Source: Halobacillus dabanensis (GTDB lineage: Bacteria > Bacillota > Bacilli > Bacillales > Halobacillaceae). Taken from it: 64,000 nt of DNA. A program made the position numbers and the translations under genes. The DNA is taken from positions 1 to 64,000 of the forward strand of contig NZ_FOSB01000002.1 of NCBI RefSeq assembly GCF_900114165.1. The letters run 5' to 3'. The notes beneath the pieces are model-generated. The model worked only from the letters and a program-made list of their open reading frames with translations, did not search any database and was not told the origin of the DNA. This document shows positions 28,238 to 35,595 of this stretch, in pieces (positions within the stretch are counted from its first letter, which is position 1; each line of letters begins with the position of its first letter).

Positions 28238-28639
28238 ATGATTATGAAAGATTCTATGTTGCAAAATACACTGATGGAAGCTCTAGGCATGGAAGTCATA
28301 GAGGCCAACCCAAAAGAAGTCACTATTCGTATGCCTGTAGATAAACGAACTCATCAGCCCATGGGCTTTTTACATGGAGGCGCAAACGTCGCATTAGCTG
28401 AAAGCGCGGCGAGCATCGGAGCATACTTGAATGTTGATCCTGAAAAATACCAGGTTTTTGGCATAGAAATCAATGCGAACCATATCAAAAGTGTCCGTGA
28501 TGGTTATGTGAAAGGTACAGCAACCCCTGTGCATATCGGAAGAAACACGATGGTATGGGAAATCAAAATTTTCAATGAATCAGAAGATTTAATTTGCCTA
28601 TCCAGATGCACCATCGGCGTTGTGCCCATTAAGAAGTGA
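28238..28639 (+). CDS. menI: Hotdog-fold thioesterase, likely DHNA-CoA thioesterase (MenI/YuxO type)
   Basis: A 133-residue PaaI-type hotdog thioesterase. The motif HQPMGFLHGGANVALAES carries the conserved HGG and the acidic residue used by this class, followed by GIEINANHIKS and GKGTATPVHIGR-like segments. Position directly after menA suggests it releases DHNA from DHNA-CoA, the step between MenB and MenA; this is inference from context plus similarity to YuxO. A second ATG two codons downstream (28244) could be used. It is followed 29 nt later by yteA. Confidence 0.8.
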   Translation: MIMKDSMLQNTLMEALGMEVIEANPKEVTIRMPVDKRTHQPMGFLHGGANVALAESAASIGAYLNVDPEKYQVFGIEINANHIKSVRDGYVKGTATPVHIGRNTMVWEIKIFNESEDLICLSRCTIGVVPIKK

Positions 28640-28668
28640 AATCATTGGAAAGAAAGGAGTTTTCAAGT

Positions 28669-29046
28669 ATGTTATCAGAAAAACAGAAGAAAGAATTCAA
28701 GGAACGTCTCTTACAGATGAAAACAGAAGCTGAAAATCAAATGGAAGAATATCAGCAAGATCAAGCCAAAGAGGATTTCGAAAATGATAGGACAGGTGAA
28801 ATTTCAAGCATAGCCGACCATCCGGGAGACCAAGGGACTGATCAGTTCGAAAGGGCTAAAGAGCAAACATTTTATGAACAAGCTCGCGAAAAACTGATGG
28901 AAGTGGAAGATGCACTGAAACGGATGGAAGAAGGCCGTTACGGACTTAGTGAGAAATCAGGGGAGCCTATTCCTATCGAACGTCTAGAAGCGATGCCGAC
29001 TGCTCGATATAAAGTAGAAGAAGCAGAAAAAATAAATCAGCAATAA
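28669..29046 (+). CDS. yteA: DksA/TraR-fold protein of the YteA type, zinc cysteines lost
   Basis: A 125-residue, highly charged, coiled-coil-forming protein. It has the arrangement of the Bacillus YteA/YocK proteins: acidic N-terminal helix, DRTGEISSIADHPGD motif, long helix, then a YG(x)SEKSGEPIPIERLEAMPTAR block near residues 90-110. In the related DksA/TraR zinc-finger proteins this block carries Cys ligands, but here no cysteine exists, so zinc binding is improbable. AAAGGAG precedes the ATG at 28669. yteA neighbours leuS and related genes in B. subtilis. The function is unknown. Confidence 0.82.
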   Translation: MLSEKQKKEFKERLLQMKTEAENQMEEYQQDQAKEDFENDRTGEISSIADHPGDQGTDQFERAKEQTFYEQAREKLMEVEDALKRMEEGRYGLSEKSGEPIPIERLEAMPTARYKVEEAEKINQQ

Positions 29047-29283
29047 CTCATTATAAAGGCGCTCTCTGACATGCTTATGGTAAAATCCCCTTTTGTCATA
29101 TATGGACTTAGGAGTGAGTGCGCTAAATTATTTCCTAATCCTCCCTGCCTTTAGCTGGTTTATGGGAGAAACAATGAGGGCGCAAGTAAAATGGCTTATC
29201 TTTTAGTCCCTTTGTCATATATTTATAAAAATGGGAATAGGGAAGAGGAAAAAGTTGAGCATTTCAGCCGCAGTACAATTTCG

Positions 29284-29313
29284 TAAAAAGAGCGCTTTGT
29301 GGCGCTCTTTTTT
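29284..29313 (+). terminator. Strong terminator downstream of yteA
   Basis: AAAAGAGCGC, TTTGT loop, GGCGCTCTTTT and a T run. It lies 240 nt after the yteA stop. The stretch 29047-29283 contains no gene but has a duplicated 12-mer (TTTGTCATATAT at 29092 and 29211), so a small independent transcript cannot be excluded. Confidence 0.88.
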
Positions 29314-29319
29314 GTTTGG

Positions 29320-29327
29320 CAATTTTC
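29320..29327. repeat. Target-site duplication, left copy
   Basis: AATTTTCA immediately left of the IS end; identical to 30704-30711. Confidence 0.93.
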
Positions 29328-29375
29328 AGGCTCTACAATATTTGTTGGGGGATTAGAAAATTTGGCATAAAAAAA

Positions 29376-29442
29376 TGCACACAAGCTCCTTGTCTACTAC
29401 ACTTGAATTGTCCAGAAACAAGAAAGTAAGGAGTTGTGTGCA
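29376..29442 (+). promoter_or_regulatory. Hairpin masking the transposase ribosome binding site
   Basis: TGCACACAAGCTCCTT (29376-29391) pairs with AAGGAGTTGTGTGCA (29428-29442), with one bulged G. The right arm contains the AAGGAG used by the transposase ATG at 29444. Such stems are known in other IS elements to block translation of transcripts that read in from outside; the same role is inferred here. Confidence 0.6.
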
Positions 29443-29443
29443 G

Positions 29444-30660
29444 ATGCATTTTAACATGATATTACCTGGATTAGAAGACGTGAAAGTAACGAAAATGGAA
29501 GAAAAAGATGGTGTGTTCCGAATTTATGTAGAGCTTCCCAAGCAAATGCACACTTGTCCGCAATGTGAAGAACGAACTTCCAACGTTCATGATTACCGTA
29601 TTCAAAAGGTTCAACACCTGAAACTATTTGAGAGAACCACTTACCTTTACTATAGGAAGCGTCGCTACAGCTGTGTTTGTGGGAAGCGATTTGCCGAGTC
29701 AAATCCCATTGTCGAGCGTTATCAGCGACACACGAAAGAATGGAATCAAGCCCTTGGGATCCGTGTTATTCAGGGCATGAATTTCAAAGATACAACCGCC
29801 CAGTTTCGCACATCCCAAACCACCGCCATACGTCGCTTTGATGAGATCTCGGCACCAATGTTGAAGAGGGTGGATAAGCTGCCTGAAGTGATTGCGATTG
29901 ATGAATACAAAGGGGATACGAAAGCTGGTAAATATCAAGTCATTATAGGGGACGGTTACACAGGAGAACCGTTGGATATCTTGCCGGATCGCTCCGTGAA
30001 AACCGTCAAACAGTATCTTCAAGCTAAAGGGCAAAACGTCCAAATGGTGATTATGGACATGAGTCATTCCTTCAAATCAGCTGTTCAAAAAGCGCTAGGA
30101 GATCCGATTATTGTCGCGGATCGCTTTCACTTCTGTCGTTATATTTACTGGGCTTTAGAGAAAGTGCGTCGCAGAGTACAGAGGGAGTTTCATGAGTACG
30201 ATCGTAAGAAGTGTAAGCGTATGAAACATATCTTCTATAAATCCTATGATCGATTAAGTGATAAGCAACATTGGCATTTGAAGAGGTATCTAGGAATGTC
30301 CGAGGATTTACGCACAGCATATGGATTGAAAGAGGCTTTCCGAAGCTGGTTCGACGATGCGAAAAAGAACGGTACAGAAGCGATTCATGAAGTGAAGACC
30401 TCGCTTTATGCGTATTATGAAAAGGTGGAAAGGAGTGGTTTGAGAGAGTTCATTCATGCCATTCAAACCTTGAAGAATTGGCAAGTAGAAGTGTTAAATA
30501 GCTTCGCCTTCAATTACAGCAATGGATTTTAGAAGGATTGAACAATCAGACCAAAGTCATTAAAAGGAATGCTTTCGGATTTAAAAGGTATGATCGCCTT
30601 CGCCTGAAAGTGTTATTACATCACCAATTTAAAGCATTTAAGAACTTTCAAGTAGGATAG
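29444..30660 (+). pseudogene. ISL3-family transposase, frameshifted
   Basis: The reading frame from ATG 29444 encodes an N-terminal zinc-ribbon-like region (CPQCEERT and YSCVCGKRF), then a DDE-type catalytic domain (VIAIDEYKGD, VIMDMSHSFKSA, IIVADRFHFCRYI) and runs to a stop at 30530. The next frame then continues with LEGLNNQTKVIKRNAFGFKRYDRLR-type family sequence to a TAG at 30658. The break lies in GGATTTTAG at 30524-30532, where one extra T would restore the frame. A one-base deletion in a T run is the simplest cause; ribosomal slippage is possible but not known for this family. Only about the last 42 residues are displaced. Confidence 0.88.
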
Positions 30661-30703
30661 GGAGTGGGAGTAGATCTCCCACCCCAACAATTGACGCAGA
30701 ACC

Positions 30704-30711
30704 AATTTTCA
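30704..30711. repeat. Target-site duplication, right copy
   Basis: AATTTTCA immediately right of the IS end; identical to 29320-29327. The following 30712-30988 stretch, before the aldehyde dehydrogenase gene, shows no gene and no signal I can name. Confidence 0.93.
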
Positions 30712-30988
30712 TAAGGGGTCCCCTACATTCTTTGCAATTCATTCACTATAACCCATAGTTCATCCACTTATGGAACCTATTTCTTAACCATCCCTATAGA
30801 TACTTTAAGGGACTCTTCTATATATAACAATAAAAAGAAAAGTAAACTTATATTATTTCAAAAAAATTCAGTTCTGTTATATCGAATAGCGAAAAGATAA
30901 TTATGAAAAGGTGTGTCTATTACTTGAATAATTCAATTTCCTGAGTACCACACTAAAAAAATTGTTCCTTGAGAGGATGGGAAAAATT

Positions 30989-32467
30989 ATGTTTGACTCT
31001 CCTATTATCATTGATGCCATTATAAACGGGGAAAAGCATAAGACAGAGAAACAATCCGCACGTGAAAACCCTACACACCCAGATCAAATTGTTGGATATG
31101 CGCCAGTAAACACATTAGAGGAAACGGTCATGGCCATTGATGCGGCCCATGATACATTTACGACATGGCGGGAAACTTCTATGGATGAACGGATAGAGCG
31201 AATGAGAAGGGCGATTCAAAGAATCAAAAAGACGACGCCGGAAATTGCAGAATTGTTATCCAGAGAGCATGGAAAGCCACTTTATGATTCCGAAGGAGAA
31301 ATCGGTGTTTCCTTAATGTGGATGGAATATGCTTGTAATAACGTAAAAGAGGTCTTGAAGGATGATGTGCAGGATCACGAGAATGGGAAAACCATCATTT
31401 CCAACGATGCGATCGGTGTTGTTTCTGCTATTACACCATGGAATTATCCAATCTCCCTTTCCACCATTAAAATCGCTCCAGCCCTCTTAGCGGGGAATAC
31501 GATGGTTTTGAAACCGAGCCCATTAGCACCGCTTGCGGTGAGTAAGGTTGTGGAGATAATTGCAGATGAATTCCCGCCAGGAGTATTGAACCTTGTTCAT
31601 GGAGAGTCGGATGTAGGCGTAGAATTAACCTCGAATCCCAAGATAGCTAAAATTGCTTTTACTGGTGGAACAGAAACGGCAAAACATATTATGAAAGCAG
31701 CAGCAGAAACGATTAAACATATGACCTTAGAGTTAGGAGGAAATGATGCTGCACTTGTCCTAAATGATTTTGATGTGAATGACGAAAAGGCAATGAGACG
31801 TTTAGTCATCTCTAACTTTCTTACGGCTGGTCAAATTTGTATGATTGCAAAGAGGATCTATGTGGATAGATCTATTTATGAGCCCTTTGTTGAAAAGTAT
31901 ATAGAGGCAGCGAACAAATGGATTAGAGTTGGGGATCCTTTTGACAAGGACGTCACGATCGGCGCTGTCAATAACAAGAAGCAAATCGAGTTTGTTCAAG
32001 GTTTGATTGATGATGCCGAAAGTAAGGGCGCTAAAGTCGTCAGATTGGGTGAAATCCTTGATCAGGCTCAATATGAGAAAGGCTACTTTATGCAGCCGAC
32101 AGTTGTCTTAGGTGCAAATCAGGATGACCCTATTGTCGTTGAAGAACAATTTGGTCCTACCGTTCCCATTTTACCTTTTGATGATGATGAACATGCCATC
32201 AGGCTTGCAAACGATAGTATATTTGGTCTAACTAGCTCGGTATGGGGAAATAACGAACATGCGATAAAAATCGCAAAACATATTCAGGCTGGTACGACGA
32301 TGATTAATACCGCTGCCATTCAAGGACTCGATGTACGATTCCCGTTCGGCGGCGTGAAACAGTCTGGAATAGGCCGCGAATATGGCAAGGAAGGGCTTCT
32401 TGCGTATACCGATACGCATGTAATTAATATCCCTAAAGAGCTGGATTTGCCTTATATACCTGAGTAA
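30989..32467 (+). CDS. NAD(P)-dependent aldehyde dehydrogenase family protein
   Basis: About 492 residues. Visible ALDH features are ITPWNYP (cofactor-binding Asn), KPSPLAPL, FTGGTETAKHI, the general base in LELGGND, the nucleophile Cys in GQICMIAKR near residue 285, EEQFGPTVPI and the C-terminal FPFGGVKQSGIGREYG. The substrate cannot be set; the sequence is nearest in feel to succinate-semialdehyde/benzaldehyde-type enzymes. The ATG at 30989 with GAGAGGATGGG upstream is preferred over a TTG at 30962. It stands alone downstream of the IS. Confidence 0.9.
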   Translation: MFDSPIIIDAIINGEKHKTEKQSARENPTHPDQIVGYAPVNTLEETVMAIDAAHDTFTTWRETSMDERIERMRRAIQRIKKTTPEIAELLSREHGKPLYDSEGEIGVSLMWMEYACNNVKEVLKDDVQDHENGKTIISNDAIGVVSAITPWNYPISLSTIKIAPALLAGNTMVLKPSPLAPLAVSKVVEIIADEFPPGVLNLVHGESDVGVELTSNPKIAKIAFTGGTETAKHIMKAAAETIKHMTLELGGNDAALVLNDFDVNDEKAMRRLVISNFLTAGQICMIAKRIYVDRSIYEPFVEKYIEAANKWIRVGDPFDKDVTIGAVNNKKQIEFVQGLIDDAESKGAKVVRLGEILDQAQYEKGYFMQPTVVLGANQDDPIVVEEQFGPTVPILPFDDDEHAIRLANDSIFGLTSSVWGNNEHAIKIAKHIQAGTTMINTAAIQGLDVRFPFGGVKQSGIGREYGKEGLLAYTDTHVINIPKELDLPYIPE

Positions 32468-32782
32468 CTATGGGGGAGCAAGGTCATTAAAGCTCTATTT
32501 GGAATTCTGAATAAGAGGCTTAAGAACCACTGGTCTAGAGTTTTGAAAATGCGTGATTTGAATGGCTGAAAAAGGAAAAAAAGGTCTAATAAGTCTGTAA
32601 AGCTGTTTCTATCAATACCTTTGAATATCTGCCCATCTTTCATAAGAAGAGGTTCCTTGACAGTCTGCCCAACCTTTCTGTTTCGACTTAAACATCAACT
32701 TCCCGAGCTTATCCTGGGTATGCGGGCTGCTATATTTGCACATTTTCCAACGTTTCTATTATAGATGAGACAACCACCCACT
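32468..32782. other. Intergenic stretch without recognisable gene
   Basis: About 315 nt between the aldehyde dehydrogenase stop and the cotZ-like palindrome. No terminator, RNA family or plausible ribosome-bound ORF is visible. Confidence 0.5.
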
Positions 32783-32829
32783 CCCCTTTATACCTTTTAC
32801 ATATTCTATTAACAAAAGGTATAAAGGGG
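32783..32829 (+). promoter_or_regulatory. Perfect 16-bp palindrome enclosing a sigma-K-type -10 element
   Basis: CCCCTTTATACCTTTT (32783-32798) is exactly reverse-complementary to AAAAGGTATAAAGGGG (32814-32829). The 15-nt loop holds CATATTCTA (32800-32808), which fits the sigma-K -10 consensus CATANNNTA. The AAGGGGGG ribosome binding site of the coat gene overlaps the right arm. The palindrome could be an operator or a 5' mRNA structure. Confidence 0.75.
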
Positions 32830-32837
32830 GGAAAAAT

Positions 32838-33386
32838 ATGAGTTGTAAATGTAAAAAAAGTAACTGTGTTTGTGAGAAGGTAAGAAGAATTGCTGCTGCA
32901 CAGGATGAGGTTGCTAACAACGACTGTTGTAGTGCTGGATCATGTGAAAGGTCATTGAGAGACCTGGTTTCTCCTGCAGGTGCGAACGGAAACGATACGA
33001 TTCCTTTCATGCTTCTTTGTGGATGTGAGGGAGCACTTTCTGGGTTGCTACCTTACTTTGCATGGGGAGTTAGAAGAGTCGACACTTCGTGCTTCGGTCC
33101 TATTCCATCTCCATTCTTCCGAGTGAAGAAAATTAAAGAGGATGATGAATGTTGTGCAGTCCTTGAACTATTGTATCCTAGCCTTTGCGATGAGACTCCG
33201 GATTCGTTGCTAGATTTGATCGAATTTGATGGATGGTTCGCTACAGGGGCTTGCGTAGAAGTAGACCTTCGCAAATTCACAGGAATTACTTGCTTCCCGC
33301 CAACAACAACTATGAACCCAACTACAAGTGATATGGCAGCAGGAGTTAAAGCTGTTAAAGCATTACGCGCTAATGCAGGTCAATAA
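32838..33386 (+). CDS. cotZ: CotY/CotZ-family cysteine-rich spore coat protein
   Basis: A 182-residue cysteine-rich protein. The N-terminus is dense in Cys and Lys (SCKCKKSNCVCEK, NNDCCSAGSCE), followed by the DTIPFMLLC, PFFRVKKI, CCAVLELL and CVEVDL..FTGITCF blocks seen in CotY/CotZ/ExsY proteins, which form the disulfide-linked outer crust of Bacillus spores. AAGGGGGG precedes the ATG. A sigma-K-type -10 lies 30 nt upstream, consistent with late mother-cell expression. It stands alone rather than in a cotVWXYZ cluster and ends in a strong terminator. CotY versus CotZ cannot be decided. Confidence 0.88.
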   Translation: MSCKCKKSNCVCEKVRRIAAAQDEVANNDCCSAGSCERSLRDLVSPAGANGNDTIPFMLLCGCEGALSGLLPYFAWGVRRVDTSCFGPIPSPFFRVKKIKEDDECCAVLELLYPSLCDETPDSLLDLIEFDGWFATGACVEVDLRKFTGITCFPPTTTMNPTTSDMAAGVKAVKALRANAGQ

Positions 33387-33402
33387 TATAGGATGATCTA
33401 TG

Positions 33403-33448
33403 AAAAGAAGCGATCTTGTCATGAACGACAAGATCGCTTCTTCTTTTG
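33403..33448. terminator. Terminator after cotZ-like gene
   Basis: GAAGCGATCTTGTC pairs with GACAAGATCGCTTC, flanked by AAAA and TTCTTTTG; it can also serve the convergent minus-strand gene. Confidence 0.92.
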
Positions 33449-33459
33449 TATAAATTTTA

Positions 33460-33669
33460 TTATGATGGATAGTGATGTTTTTCTGTTGCATCAATGAACA
33501 AGCGGAGTGTGGAAGAAACCGTCGATACATCTACAAGACCATCATCACTGTCTTTCACTTTATCCAATTGCATGAGGATATAATCGTCATATCCTTGCAC
33601 ATGCAACTGACCCGCGCAAATTTTCCCTTTCAGCTTCAATATCTGTTGATGTAACATTTCCCGATCCAT
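33460..33669 (-). CDS. Small hypothetical protein, 69 residues
   Basis: A short cytosolic protein (MDREMLHQQILKLKGKI start) with a predicted N-terminal helix and no signal or membrane segment. GTAAGGAG lies 8 nt before the ATG at 33669, which supports expression; an in-frame GTG three codons earlier overlaps that site. It lies between the convergent coat gene and ytoP. I do not recognise the family. Confidence 0.6.
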   Translation of the reverse strand: MDREMLHQQILKLKGKICAGQLHVQGYDDYILMQLDKVKDSDDGLVDVSTVSSTLRLFIDATEKHHYPS

Positions 33670-33734
33670 GCAGATCACTCCTTACAGTTATGAAGATTAT
33701 ATCTGCTATTCTTTCCAAATATGATACAAATAAA

Positions 33735-33767
33735 CAAAAACGCCAGGGAATTTCCCTGACGTTGGAT
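33735..33767 (-). terminator. ytoP terminator
   Basis: Minus strand AACGTCAGGGAA pairs with TTCCCTGGCGTT and is followed by TTTGTTT. Confidence 0.88.
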
Positions 33768-33770
33768 GAT

Positions 33771-34829
33771 TCAATCTTCTAAAGGATTTAAACTTTCCTT
33801 TCCACTCATATTCGCTATCATATCAACAATCAAATCGATTTCTTCATCTATATCTTTAATACTCACCGTTTCCACTGGAGAGTGCATATACCTAAGTGGC
33901 AGAGACACCAGACTAACAGGAACTCCCCTGCCAGTAAGACGCATTTTATCTGCGTCAGTTCCTGTTAAACGCGGGGTCAATTCGTACTGTACTTTCATAT
34001 GGAGAGATTTTGCGGTCTCTTCCAGCAACTGGTTGATTTTTCTATTGATCGGCGCCCCTTTAGCAAGGACTGGGCCACCATCGAGACAAATATCCCCGTG
34101 TTTATTTTTATTTACACCTGGGTAGTCTGTTGCAAACGTTACATCACAAGCAATCGCCATTGTAGGCTCTAGACCTGCTGCCGCAAAATAAGCACCTCCC
34201 ATATTCGTCTCTTCGTTCACAGTGCTCGCTGCATACACACCAACATTTATATTTTTGTCCGATAGCCTTCTCAATACTTCACCGACAATGAACTGCCCTG
34301 TACGATTATCTAACCCACGACCGGCTATGTATCGATCCATCAAAATTTCCGGTTCTCTTTTGTAAACAGCCAGGTCTCCGATTTGGACGAATGTTTCCAT
34401 CTCTTCTTTGGATTTAGCTCCGCAATCGATAAATAGATCATCTAAATCGAAATCGCCTTTTAACCCACCATGATGTTGGGCATTCACACCAATAACCCCT
34501 GTCACTTCTTTTTTAAAGCCAAGCACCCTCACCTTCATACCGACAGCTGCTTTCGGATTAATTCCCCCTATTTTATCAAAATGAAGATACCCTTGTTCAT
34601 CAATCCGATTGATTACGAGTCCGATCTCATCACAATGACCCGCTAGCAAAATTTTAAAATCAGCCTCCGGGTTTAAAACTGCAATAGCATTCCCAGCGTG
34701 ATCCGTTATTATTTCATCAGCCACAGGGCGCATTTCTTTGATCCAGCGCTTTTGTATATCCATTTCCATACTTGATGGTGAAGAGATTTCTAATAACTCC
34801 AATAAAAAGTTCAATCGTTCCGTTTGCAT
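33771..34829 (-). CDS. ytoP: M42-family metallo-aminopeptidase (YtoP)
   Basis: A 352-residue cytosolic dinuclear-zinc peptidase/endoglucanase-like M42 protein. Metal and catalytic features are visible: AGHCDEIGLV (His ligand near residue 66), GRGLDNRTGQF (bridging Asp), VNEETNMGGA (catalytic Glu pair), CDVTFATDYPG (Asp ligand) and YMHSPVETVS (last His). GGGGGAG precedes the ATG. In B. subtilis ytoP lies in the same region. The peptide substrate is not defined. Confidence 0.93.
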   Translation of the reverse strand: MQTERLNFLLELLEISSPSSMEMDIQKRWIKEMRPVADEIITDHAGNAIAVLNPEADFKILLAGHCDEIGLVINRIDEQGYLHFDKIGGINPKAAVGMKVRVLGFKKEVTGVIGVNAQHHGGLKGDFDLDDLFIDCGAKSKEEMETFVQIGDLAVYKREPEILMDRYIAGRGLDNRTGQFIVGEVLRRLSDKNINVGVYAASTVNEETNMGGAYFAAAGLEPTMAIACDVTFATDYPGVNKNKHGDICLDGGPVLAKGAPINRKINQLLEETAKSLHMKVQYELTPRLTGTDADKMRLTGRGVPVSLVSLPLRYMHSPVETVSIKDIDEEIDLIVDMIANMSGKESLNPLED

Positions 34830-34952
34830 CTATTCTCCCCCTTTTTCCTTTTATCATATCAAAAAATAAGATATTAATAACGAACAGATGCTTATTCTTC
34901 CCTGAATTAGGGAAGATTATTATGTATGTAGTTTTTAGAGGAGGCGTATGGA

Positions 34953-35501
34953 ATGAACTTAGAAGAGTGGTATAACAAAGGTATGACTGCCCAGCGCTAT
35001 GTGGACCAAATGCAATCACATCAGACGGACTTCATTTATATATATGAAAATTTTTCCGTATCCATTGAAGACCAGCCAATATTTGAGCAACTTCAGGAAA
35101 AAAAACTGCGTGCCATCGTTTTAACAGAAGACTGGTGTGGCGATGCCATGCTGAATCTCCCTATTTTCCTTCGAATTGCTGAAGCCAGTCACATTCCTAC
35201 ACACTTCTTGTTAAGGGATGAGAACGAAGAGTTGATGGGTCAATATTTGACGAATGGTTCCAAATCGATTCCTAAACTCATCTTCATTGATTCAGAAGGA
35301 AAGGAAGTCGGAACATGGGGTCCTCGAGCTCCTAGAGTGCAAGAATTCATCGAAGAATCTTTTGCAAAGCTTCCTGATAAGAGTGCAGAAGACTTCGAAG
35401 AGAAACGTAAGGAAGTACTAACATTCGTTACAAAAGCCTATAGGGATAATCAGGATATATGGCAATCTGTCTATCATGACTTCAAAAAAACATTGCAATA
35501 G
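34953..35501 (+). CDS. Thioredoxin-fold protein with a single active-site cysteine
   Basis: A 182-residue cytosolic protein of the Thioredoxin_9-like type. The strand-helix motif VLTEDWCGDAMLNLP contains Cys62 as the only cysteine where classic thioredoxins have CxxC, and the cis-Pro loop SIPKLIFID is present. A one-cysteine site suggests a bacillithiol- or glutaredoxin-like, or non-redox, role; this is inference. AGAGGAGG precedes the ATG. It is divergent from ytoP and ends in a clean terminator. Confidence 0.8.
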   Translation: MNLEEWYNKGMTAQRYVDQMQSHQTDFIYIYENFSVSIEDQPIFEQLQEKKLRAIVLTEDWCGDAMLNLPIFLRIAEASHIPTHFLLRDENEELMGQYLTNGSKSIPKLIFIDSEGKEVGTWGPRAPRVQEFIEESFAKLPDKSAEDFEEKRKEVLTFVTKAYRDNQDIWQSVYHDFKKTLQ

Positions 35502-35502
35502 T

Positions 35503-35540
35503 AAAAAACTTGCCTGAGCATTTGTTCAGGCAAGTTTTTT
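35503..35540 (+). terminator. Terminator after the thioredoxin-like gene
   Basis: AAAAAACTTGCCTGA pairs with TTCAGGCAAGTTTTTT; it begins one base past the stop codon. Confidence 0.93.
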
Positions 35541-35595
35541 ACGTTTGAGGGAAGTTATATTCAGCCATACTAAAGGTAAAAAGGGAGCGTATGCC

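Larger units (their letters stand above)
29328..30703 (+). mobile_element. ISL3-family insertion sequence (1376 bp)
   Basis: Imperfect terminal inverted repeats of about 29 bp bound the element. The left end starts GGCTCTACAATATTTG and continues TTGGGG; the right end read inward starts GGTTCTGCGTCAATTG and continues TTGGGG. The element is flanked by an exact 8-bp direct repeat AATTTTCA (29320-29327 and 30704-30711), the target-site duplication size of ISL3-type elements. One transposase gene, frameshifted near its 3' end, fills most of the interior. It inserted just past the yteA-side terminator, away from coding sequence. Confidence 0.95.

Noticed and set aside
30520-30535. Programmed -1 frameshift in the transposase
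   Set aside because: Only a short T run, no slippery heptamer or stimulatory structure seen, and ISL3 elements normally use a single frame; deletion is simpler.
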